A DNA stretch of 64,000 nt from Ptychodera flava. Its lineage: Eukaryota > Hemichordata > Enteropneusta > Ptychoderidae. The position numbers and the translations under genes are program-made. The stretch spans positions 9,875,001 to 9,939,000 of the forward strand of contig NC_091942.1 of the NCBI RefSeq assembly GCF_041260155.1, given 5' to 3'. The notes under the pieces were generated by a model. The model saw only the letters and a program-made list of their open reading frames with translations. It had not been told where the DNA came from and did not search any database. Each line of letters opens with the position of its first letter. Within the stretch, counting starts at the first letter, position 1. Positions 24,260-36,200 of the stretch are shown in pieces.

Positions 24260-27200
24260 GTAAGTCAAGTTGATAGTGAAAACTGTGAATATATATACTT
24301 GTCCTGCAGTCGTAGAAATGTAAGTACTGCTTCTGCTAATGGGGATGGAAAGTAGAAGATAGAAAAACGGATTTCCACGATATCGGGACAGTTGAAATGA
24401 GAAACCCTCAAGTGTATGGTCAGGCTATTTTAGCGGTTATCAGCTCAAGAACAGCCATGGTTTAGCCTCTCTGTTTGAAGCAAGAACAGCTTTTTAGGGT
24501 AGACACATAGATGGGTGCCAAAGGACATCAATGGTAGACAGAACAATACTTTTAATCAACAAAGATTCCAGACATTCCGTTAACCTCATTTCCATGTCTG
24601 TATATTCTAACCCCACACTTGCAACTCTCACACACACATTTCTCATTACTTACACCTTATCTTTACATTTTAGTAGTGTCTTCAACGTACCCGAGCATTC
24701 TCTTTGCCACTTGAATTCATCCACAGCAAATAATTTCTGTAGGTTGACTTGAAGGTATGCCACTTACGAGGCAAAGACCGAAACTTCATAGTATCTCATC
24801 GCCTAGGGTCAATCAGGTCAAACTGAAAGTAATATGAAGGTGTAAATTTTCAAAGGATTTGTTTTTGATTTAAATATTCTGATAAAATCTGTATCGAATA
24901 TAAAACTTCTCTTTTCTAGTCTACTGACAAACACCAGCTAAATTTTTGGGAGGTCTGAAATTCTGTAATGCATCCACATCTGTTCAACAGGGCTCGCGTT
25001 CACGTCTATTTCTTGCGTTTTCACGCAAAAATATGCTCTGTGCACGCAAATATTTGGTCACGGTTGCGTGACCGGCACGCAAAAAATCTGATAACCGGTA
25101 TACCAACGCATAGCGCTACCAGTGACGTCGACGCCGCGCCTGCCTTGCATTGTCACGATAATGTAGGTGCAGTTACCTAGCGACGGAAAATTTCGCGCTG
25201 CCTGAGCTAAATAAGCATCCTCCAGGCGCCATGGCTTGCATACGTATGTACGTGATAACCAAAACAATAGACGCCACTCAATGCAACCATCCCGTTTTCC
25301 AGACATTCTCATGCAAATTATCAAAATAAAATGTTTCAATTTTGAAAAATGTGGCGACTTTATCGAACACGTTTTGAATCCTAGAGTAAACAACGACTAT
25401 AAATCATGGCAGGCAGACAGCTATCGCTCTTTGAATTACACGTCGCTAAACGTCAAAAGACGGCAAAAAAGACCACTGAGGATAGTGCTGTGAGTGAGAG
25501 CCAGTCTAGTAACATCAAGCACGATGAAGTTACCGAAGGAACCAGTGATGTTCCACACAAGATACGCACAAACGCTATCAGCGAGATTGGGAACGACAAT
25601 TTAACTGGCTCACGCTTAGCGATGCATCGTCGGCTACCCCCAAAATGCTGTGCAGGATTTGTGTCCGTGGCAAGAAGAAAAATAGATTCACCATAGGTTG
25701 CGACAACTATCAGCGATCAGCTCTTATCAACCATAGCGAAAGTAAAGACCATGCTGATGCAGTGAAAGAACTTGCCATGAAACGGAATTTCGTGACCGCG
25801 GTAAGCAATGCCAATAAAGCCAGCGAGGAGACTTTGATTGTTCAGTTACGAAGCGCATATTGGCTGATGAAAGAGGAAATGCCATCTCGATTATTTCCAA
25901 GTTATTGACTTTGCAAAAGTTGAATGAGTGTCCGTCTGTAGTTGATGCAAACATCTATACGCATCATGATTGTGTGTCAGACATGCAGGATGCTATCGAC
26001 AGCGTAATACGCGAGGAAATTGCCGCGGACATCACACGCAGTCGAGTTATCGGTTTGCAACTCGACGAAAGCATTGACATCGCCGTGTACAAGAAGCTGG
26101 ATCTGTATCTAAAGCTGGTCATTGATGGAAGGGCACGGACTCGGTTTGCCGGGAATATTAATGTCCCTGACGGCAAAGCAGAGACCATATACAACGCGGT
26201 CATTCAGTACTTTCAGGACAACGACATTCCTATCAACAAACTAGTCGGACTTGGCAGCGATGGGGCAGCCGTAATGACAGGGCAGCGGAGTGGCGTCGGA
26301 GTTAGGCTGAAAGTTGATATTCCACACCTGATACACATTCACTGCGTGGCCCATCGACTCGCCCTTGTCAGTTCTCAAGCCGCGGCTTCAGTAACACTAA
26401 TCGAACGATATCAGGAAACTGTAAACCAAGTTTTTTCACTACTTTGACGCCTCGGCTCAACGATACGAACGTCTCCGAGCGCTTCAGGATGTGGTTGAAA
26501 GTACCAACGTAACACTTAAAAAGCCAACTCCCGTGAGATGGCTATCGCTTGAGTCAGCAGTGAAAGCGATTGATAAATGTTGGCCAGCTATATGCCTAAC
26601 TCTCGAGAATGACGCAACTACCAATGCCAAAGCCCATGGAATACTCACGAAAGTGAAGGAATATTCGTTCGTTGCAATTACCAAACTATTATTGGATGTG
26701 CTTCCAACCATTACGCGAGTTAGCAAGACATTTCAAACTCAAAACCTAGATCTTTCCGTTCCACGAGTGATGGTCTTATCAGCCATCGATATTTTGACGG
26801 CGATACGTGATAATAACGATCTACTTGTTCGCGTAACCGACTTCAAGGCAAACATCCAACATTTCGACGAGAACGTGCACGCTTTCGCGACGTCGAAGTC
26901 CTTCAGTCACACGATCAACGTCAAGCTCAATTTGATCGTGCTGTCACCGACTTCCTGAACAAACTCATCGACAACTTAAATACCCGATTTCCCATCAATG
27001 CCCTTGATGTCTTGTCCGCATTCGACATCATATTCAATCCCCAGCGTCTTCCAGCTGCACAGAGAGAGATCGCAAATTTCGGTACGGCGGCCCTGGAGAC
27101 GATTGTGAACCACTTCGGACACCAGAACGGGCTTTTCGATGTGGCACTACTGAGAGCTGACTTTCTGCAGTTTAAATATCTCGCGAACGGATATCGTCAA

Positions 27201-30200
27201 CTGCTATTGCCCGATTTCTGTGAGGAACTTATTATGAATCACAGAGCAACATTTCCCGACTTCGCATCCCTCGCGGAAATTGCGGTGTGCATTCCGATAA
27301 CGAGCGTCGAATGTGAACGTGGCTTCTCGTGCCAGAACAGAATAAAATCAAATTCAGAAGCTGCATAGGGGAAGGAAGGCTTCAGACTCTGATGCGTGTA
27401 TCGATAGAGGGGCCAGATATGGCAGTGTTCGACTTCCGCCGTGCGCGAGAAATTTTTTTGGCTCAAAACGAAGGCAGAAGCCTTGAGGTCGAGTTCAAAG
27501 GCGGTCACGAGACGATGATGATACTCTAGGGTCTCTTCTTGGTTTCGGTGTACGCCTAGCTGCTTCTGTAGGTTTTCTGAGGCAGCTCAGCGTACACCAA
27601 AATCAAGGAGAGATCCTAAACTATGATGATGAACATTCTCATAGGTCTGAACTTTTCCCCAGTGACTTGTGTTTATATTTCTTGTTGATGAAACAAAATA
27701 CGTATTAAATTCTTGATTTGAAGTTTGCAACCCGCACTTTCATCTTCTCCAAGCAAACAACAATGTAGTAGCGTGAGCACGTGTCAACTTCATAATGATG
27801 TAAATGTTATTCACGTAGTTGTCTTTATACATAACAAAAGGATCTAGGCCGGGTTACATTCGCGATCGTTTTTTTCCAGTAGGCGATAAGCGAAAATGTA
27901 GTCGGGTACTGCAGTGTATACCATTGTGTTTTTGAAAAAAAAAATTCAACACAACCCCTTCCAAGGTACAAGTATTTTATTCGCCACATTGTTTAAAGCA
28001 TTAGCGTCACTAGACAGTTCAATGTACGCATTAAAGTGGTTACTTACCTGCCAAGCCAGTTTGTCTATTGTTACTTTGTTGCACGTAATTGAAATTGGTA
28101 TTCACGCAAATTTTTTTAGGGCTTTGCGTGCACTGCACGTGAAAAATAAAATTTCGAACGCGATCTTTCATTGATTCATGCACCAGATCACATGGGATGC
28201 TATCTTTACATGTAGCTTACAGTATATATTCTCACTAAAGATATTTTTTTGTTCTGAACTGCGTCAGGTGCTGGATTGGGAAAATACACTTTGGTGGATG
28301 TAGATATTTGTATTGATGCTTTATATAAAAATACATTCGTACCATAAAAAGGGATATTGCCTCAACTGGAAAGAGGATAGCTTGAAAATATACAAAATTG
28401 ACTTCTTATATTTCAAGTGGTCATATTACAAAACTTTCCATTTTAACATGTGCCTGGTGACATTTTTGGTTTCTTCAATGTTAATGAAAGATCTTGCTAC
28501 AAAGGTCTATTGTTGAACAGAACATGCTGCAAAGAGAATTCACTGAATTAAAATGGAGGACCTTGAGTGATTTAGTGGTGCATTGAACTTCTTTATCATA
28601 ATACTTGTTGTTTTTAACTTGTCAAGACAAATCGTCAAAATGCAAATTTTCTACTAAATTGAGATACTTAAAATTTTTGTTGATCTTTTTAAGTCAAAGA
28701 AAAAGGAAGAAGATGATAAATATTTTCATTTTAATTTTTTAAATTTTTGTGGATTTTTTTTATCGAATTTACCAGCAGAATGTAATGTTATCCATGACAG
28801 AAGGGAACCAGATATGTCGTTTCACAATTATCCTTATGCATGAAATGTAGCAAATTCCTCCTTGAAACTTGAAATGTAGCAAATGCAGTAAGCTTCAGTG
28901 GTCACCCTGGGTGGGCAGCTAGTTGATGTCAATGTGATGTGGGCATTGTTATCATGGCTTGAAACTCAAGTTCAATTTGAGAACAGCCATCAAGTAACTT
29001 TTAGAACTTCACGCAGGCTGGCTGGCTCTGATGGCAGGTTTTGCATATTTTAATCATAGTGAGCTGATTGACACATGATTTATGCAGATATCTATTTTTG
29101 AAATTTCCTCCAGTGGGACTCATAGGACTGTCATTGAATGAACTTCTTAATAAAAAGTTATTTGTACTATTTCACTGTTGTAAATGATATCGATCAAATT
29201 CTTTATAATATAAATATAGGTTGCATTTCTAGTCATATCGCAAACAAAATTCTTACATAGGATGGAAATCTGGCTGTTCTTTTCTCATAGTCCTATTGAA
29301 ATGTTCAATGCAAGTCCAAAAAATCTTTACTTCTGTGATTAAATAGCCAGCTTTATAGGCAAGTACCATAGCATAGATGAGAATGCAGAGCTGTTACCCA
29401 CAGCTGAATGTCATAGATATGTTGTGTTCCAAGCATTTGCCCAACATCACACACTGTTATAAGTCAGAATTAAGAATTAAATGGTCAAAGCAGCTATTAA
29501 CACTTCAGTCACTGGGATGAATTTTGCCTTGAACACAAAAGTTTACACCTGTTTACAAGGAGCCTTAGTATTGTGAGTGTTATTACAGTACTTCTAACCA
29601 ATAGATTGGATCTACCCCGTGTTTCCTCTGGCTTCTGAATTTTTTTTAGTAAATTTACGAATTGGGTATAGAAACTTTTCGTAAATTTTGAAATTCATAA
29701 GTAAACTTAACCGTTCCAATAGGGAATATCATTCAATCAAATTCAAATTAAGTACAACATGTGCTTAGACAGAACTATTTTGAGGTTTGGGGGCCTTCAG
29801 CTCTCAGTCAACTAGCTGCCTCCTTGCATTCGTATATTTACGAATCAACAATGAAAAAAATTAGTAAATCATCTAAAAAATTAGTAATTTTATGAATTTG
29901 TGAGTGGCAGAGGAAACACAGATACCTAACTTATGCACCGGGAAACAGATGAGTAAAATTGTTGATCTGATTAACTCTTCATGTCTGATGCATTACAGAT
30001 GTTATCTACAGGCTAACTGACCAGTCTGGTTAGATTATTCACTGAGACTAACAATCTATTTATATTATATTACTATTAATTATCGTACTGTATTACTTTA
30101 TCTTTATTGAAGAAAAATTTTGAACTTACTTTTGTATTACACTTTTGTTGTCATAAATGTGATGTCAATCCTATATTTACAAGCAAGCAATAAAATGTTA

Positions 30201-33200
30201 TTATTATTATTATATCAGAGATGCAGGGTCAGACGATTGTTACAAGTGGCCAGACTGATGACTACTATTTACTGTACCTTAAATTCCGATGAATACATAA
30301 AATGTATAATTCTAGACCAATGAATATTGTGCTTGGATAATTATTCATCATATTGTTGATTTGCATAATCAAACAATATGTGTTAATATATTCAGCATAA
30401 ATGAATATATCCATCTGGGATATTGAGATTTTGGATGTAAAATTTGTGTGTTCCAGACACAAAAGAATTTCACTTTCCTTTTCCCTGCAATGTTATTCTC
30501 CAAAATTTCAAAACAGTGTTAGTAATTGCATCTATATTTAGATTGTATACATTTGCTGGTTTGTCAAGCTGGTCAGGCCCACATAAACTTCCGTTTGAGT
30601 GACCAAGTTTGCATTAAGATGATGACATTTTGCTAAAATGATTTGTCACCCCTAGTTTCATGTCAACGATGTCAATGTGTTTTGAACTTTCACCTCTAGA
30701 ATGGATGTATCATAAACTATATTGACTTGCCTCAGATGACACATCCATTTAATCCTGACACGTACTAGCTGAGCATTACACTACCACACACATACCAGCT
30801 TTTGATATTAATCCTCCATTCATTTATCATGTTCTACATACATATGTACATGCGATGCTGCTGATTTAATTTCAAAATTTGGTCCGGTGAGACACAAGTG
30901 ACAATTTCCATCAGATCACTAATTTTCACCACTTTGCACAAACATGTATGCAGGTGTTCTCAATTTTTTATGTAAATATGATATATGATAGGTCAGGTGA
31001 AAGTTTGCGTGGAAAATACACAGGGCAAACTGTGTTTCATGTTTACCAGTACATAAGATGCAGTATATTGATTTATCTACAAGTGTCAATGTACATATTA
31101 ACTTAGTTTATGTCGATTTCAGTGGAAAGAGACAAGTACAGTAATTTTTGGCAAAATCAATGAATTCTAAAGTACACTGAACGAAACCTAATTATCACCC
31201 TTTCATTCTTGCTCTTCATCATCAAGCATAGACCATTATCTGAGTTGGCCTGGAAATTGACCTCAATTTGACCCAGAAACTACACACATCTTATCACTCC
31301 CACCCAGACTATGCCAGTCCCTGATACATTCCAGTACATCAGCTCTTATTGATAGTGGACTGGAAGCTCAGCGGGATAGACAGTGTCTCGTTTCCACGAG
31401 TAGAAATTCCCAAACTAAGTCAGAAGTAAATCATTCCGAAAATAGCATTCCTGTAAAATGCCAGCAACTCCAGACTCCATTATAGTTCAGCTGTTCTATT
31501 AGTTAAGTCATCAGGGAATATTTACCAGTACATTTAGTAAAGAGTTGTAATAGTTTAGGATTATAATGGGAGTGGATGTTTATCGCAGAAATTTAAGTCA
31601 ATGCTTAAGATCCGCAAAGCAGTACTCTATCAGCACAAATTTGTACATTCTAAGATGCGCACACATGTATACACAAATTTGTACATTCAAAGATATGCAC
31701 ATACACAAATTTGCACGTTCAAAGATATGCACATACACAAATTTGCACGTTCAAAGATATGCACACATACACAAATTTGCACATTCAAAGATACGCACAC
31801 ATACACAAATTTGCACATTCAAAGATACACACACATACACAAATTTGCACATTCAAAGATACGTACACATACACAAAATTGCACATTCAAAGATACACAC
31901 ACATACACAAATTGGCACATTCAAACATATGCACACATACACAAATTGGCACATTCAAAGATACACACCCACAGGTGCATAATAATGTACTATTTGGAAA
32001 TGATCACTAAAAGTAATGTACTAAATTCTATTTTGTAACAAATTTATGTCAGTATGTATATACTTTCTAACACTTTTGATTTGCTGACATATGAAAGTGT
32101 ATATTAACCAATAGACAAGTTTAACACTTTTAAATTGTTACTTTTTTGGTGAGTAACATTAAAATGACATCCTGTTTGTAAATATTTGGATGCTGTGTAT
32201 CTGTAGGTCTGTATGAAAGACTGGTGATTTAATGGCTAGAATGTAAATACAAATGAACTGATTTATGTTTGAACAATTCACTTTTTTCACTTCATGCAGA
32301 CAGCCTGGTAAAAGGACACGATTGCTGATGTTACAAAAATAAATACATGACAACATTAAAAAATTTCTCATCCTGACCAACAGCATATTTTGCAGCTTTC
32401 AAAACTGAAACATCTCTGCATTGCAACTTGAGATGTTTACACAGACATGACAACTTTCCTTCCTTCCTGAGTGGTATTCCATTGTTCCGAGACAGTCAGA
32501 TCTTAAATTGACAACTTCAGACAAATCCTGAAATTGAAATCGGACCGTGTGCAATGTATCATATTCAGCATGGATTTGTCTTTCAACACTCCCATTACAA
32601 CCGGTCAATTAATTACATCATCTGCTCGCTCTTCTTACAGTATTGGGCATATAGCATTTCAGTAATTTGTTGTTTATTGTAATGTAAAAATTCCTCTTTG
32701 ACTGTCAAGCATTCATGCATTCCCAAAAGTATGATATCATATCAAATTGTGCTTTCACCTAAGTTACACATACACAATATGTGGTAGTCACTCTATTTGT
32801 TAACTCGTAGCTATATTCATAACACTAAATCACATTCTTGTATTTTTTTTCTTTTCTGTTCATCTCCAACCTCTTAACTTTTTCTCCGCCTGTGTTTTCC
32901 ATTCACTGTCACTGTCTTTCATTCCTACCTTTCTTTCTCCCACTGAACCACTGTCTTCCTTCAAAACCACAGCGCCATGGGTGCATCTAGAAGCGCCGCT
33001 GTCATCCTTGCCTATATCATGCAAAGCGAGAAGCTTTCGCTACAAGACGCTGTGGCTAAAGTGAAAGAAAAACGTGAGAGGATAAGGTACGATGAATGAC
33101 GTGGGAAAATGTGATCTCTAGCTTTCCTTTTCTTTTCCTTTTCTGTTCACAGCGCATTTGGTGCATCGCGCAGTGCCACAGTAATCCTTGCCTATCTGAT

Positions 33201-36200
33201 TTTTTCGGAGAGACTTTCTCTGGAAGAAGCAATCACCAAGGTCAAGGCAATAAGGCCAAACATAAGGTCTGTGCTCATCCAAAGAAGTATGGCAAAACAA
33301 ATTTTTAAGGGGAAACATGCAGCCGTGACCGGCAGTAAGGGCTCCATTTGATCAGTCTGTTATTAAAATATTAAAGTAAGATATCTAGTGATACATAGTA
33401 CTGGTAACTAATAATATGATGGGTGTGTCTCAGACTTTTGAAGGTGATTACAAATATAAAATGTGTAAAGCAACTCTGAAATCTTTAAAAATTGCCAATT
33501 CATCAATTGTATATCAGTTAAAGTAGTACACACCTCAAAAATAAAATACGTAAACTTTTGTCCAAAATTTCCTCAAAAGGAAACTTTACACTAGTCTCGC
33601 ATGCCAGACCTCGAACCTGCATGTGACGCGAGCGGCGAAGCCGCGAGCAGCGAGTAACCGCAGTTACGAGGTCTGGCAAGAACCAACTGCTCAGGAATGT
33701 GATGACGTCAAAGTGGGCTGTCTTTCCTATGCTAATAAGTATAACTTTGGACCACCGCGTACGTACAGACTGCCATAACGCATTTTCACTGTACTTGTCC
33801 ACCACGTTTCACATATCTGCGCCGAAAAAAAAACTCAAGCAAAAATCTACGGCGACAATTTATTTGTGAGGCCATTTACCACCAGCTCATTGGCAGTTGA
33901 ATGGGGCCAAAAGTCTGAGCTTCTTTGAACGGAGCAAAATGAAAAAGCAAACTCCATAGAGGATGTCGACGCCGACGATCAACAAATGCAATCCCAAGCA
34001 TTGAAGCAAGGCCGGAGCAACCTTAAAATTAGAGATTGGCCATATCCTGTCGGCAAATTCACGGAAACGTCGTCTCCTTCCAGATAATCTGTCATCAGTG
34101 GCTACCTCCTGCTTCGGTTTCAGGCTGTCCATCACCACTTTCTTCAACGGCATAGATCATTTTTGCAGATTTTTTTCACCATGGTTAATGGGATAGCCAT
34201 AGCGTAACCGTGATTCATGAAGCCGTACTGTCTGAGGTCAACGTAAGGCAGTTTACTTCGAATGAAACATTTCTGGATGAATGACACAATCATTCAGTCA
34301 AATTCAAAAGGCTATTTTTAGACGCTCCACCTACATTCATGAATAAACAACAGATGTACTCTTTCATCCAGCCGATTTTCGAAGCATTCTATTGGACAGT
34401 ATATATAGCTCGTCGGTTCCAGCCAGACCTAGTAACCTGCGGTTACTCGCTGCCCGCGGCTTCGCCGCTCGCGCCGCACGCAGGTTTCGAGGTCTGGCAT
34501 GCGAGACTAACTTTACACTATCCCTTTCAAAATCGAAAATAAAAATCAGGGCTCCCAGTGCAAAAGTTGGTACTAGAGAAGCAAACTATCCAATATTTAC
34601 CCACAGTTGAAGTTCAAAATGGGTGCCATAAGCAAAAATAAAAATAAAATTGATTTTGACAAATATAAGCCGATGAAAACTTTTACTCCGACCAAAGAGC
34701 TTCATTTTAATGAGCCCCACAAGTGATAGACCAAAACTCTAATGTAAAAGTTTGAGTCTGAATGGGTATGTGTCTCAGAGTTGCATTCTACCTAAAGGCA
34801 ACATGTTGTTATCAATAGGCACTACATGATTTATTCCTTGCTAGTTTCCGATACAGTTGAGAAAAGACTTCTCATAAAAATTAAAAGATGGGTGTAGGCA
34901 CGTTGTCAGGCAAATTTACTTTTTTTCGGCATTATTTTGCTGTTTCCGAATGTAAAGAGATTTCAGTGACATTCAATACAATGGCTTGTTGCTTTCAAAC
35001 CGGTAATAACCTACAAAATGCAGGAAATAATGACAGACTTTCCTGCATATACCAAAACACTTGTGAAGGATTAGTGGTATATTATTACTGCAAGCATTTT
35101 TCATCCATAAATTAAAAAATCACTTCTCCCAATGACAATATATAACCCACAAAAAGTAAACAAGTTTGCAACTGATAGTTTCCTTTCAATCATATGACAT
35201 AAAAAAATTAAGTGACGCTGACTGAAATTTTCATTTGAACATTTCTTTTTGCCATAAGCAACTTTGCTGAGTTGAAAGAATTCCAAATACATTGTATATT
35301 TAGAAGTTACAAAAAAAAGATTCCAAAAATAGTATGAAAACTAATACCAAAATCGAATTCTATTCTATCCAAGCAACTTCATTTGAATATCTGTCATTTC
35401 ACTGAACAGTAACAGGCGTGCAGTTTGATCCCTATGTAAACCCACACGTGGTGCCCTTATCATCACCAGTGACGTAGATTTAATGCCATAAAAACCATAT
35501 GACTTGCGGAAATGCCTACTTCATGAATTCTCAGTGCTATTTCTAGGACTATCCACATGTACGTGTGCACTTGAAAGTTGAGTACCTCTTTGCCTTTTAA
35601 TAGCGAACACTGTTTACCCACATGCCATTATGACCGGTGTCGTGATGAAGCAGAAATAGCCACAAGTCAGAAATCTAAAACGTTACGATCATTGAGTAAA
35701 CCTGCATGATGCAGGATATGGAGAGAGATATGTTTTTATCTTTATTGATTTCAGATATATAATATGCGTATCTATATTTAGGAAATATTGAAGCAAATCA
35801 GAAAAGAATTGCTCCCCAATGCCTCAGTCAATGAATTGGTTTGGAAGCTTTAAGATTACATCTTGGGAGTATGAAGTATCACATATAACCATACAAATTT
35901 GACATCATTCAGTTACTTCTTTATCCCTGTTTGAGAGCTTCTGTTTTCATCCGCTTATAAAACAAAGTTAAGTTGTAAGAAATGTAGTTGCCTTTACATA
36001 AAAAGAATGTTCCCTTGATGTCATGAAAGGGATTTCGGACAGAGTTCTTGTTTATTTTTATTTGTAATTTCTTTTTTCCACAAAGAGATAGACTGAGTTT
36101 AACCATCAAAGATCTGCAATCTTCAGATTTATAAGATATGAAGTAATAGCCTTGTAAAACATGGTGACCCAAGAAAATTATTACCAAGAAAATAAATCTG

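Larger units (their letters stand above)
24988..28155 (+). mobile_element. Decayed hAT transposon in intron 1
   Basis: The left end reads CAGGGCTCGCGTTCACG, a hAT-type terminus. The right end shows the complement of a matching stretch, with CGAACGCGATC near 28145-28155 and inner CACGCAAA repeats facing each other. The last bases are diverged, and no 8-bp target duplication could be matched. It carries the broken transposase at 25406-27528. The right boundary is approximate. Confidence 0.7.

Noticed and set aside
31628..31978. CRISPR-like array of 34-bp units
   Set aside because: The units are contiguous without unique spacers and the DNA is eukaryotic; it is a minisatellite.
31566..32038. 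Three overlapping open frames of 99-145 codons
   Set aside because: They are the 34-bp minisatellite read in three frames; the periodic peptide has no other support.
33887..34153. 88-codon minus-strand frame inside the MULE-like element as a captured gene
   Set aside because: No homology recognised and no splice evidence; kept only as a question under the MULE finding.
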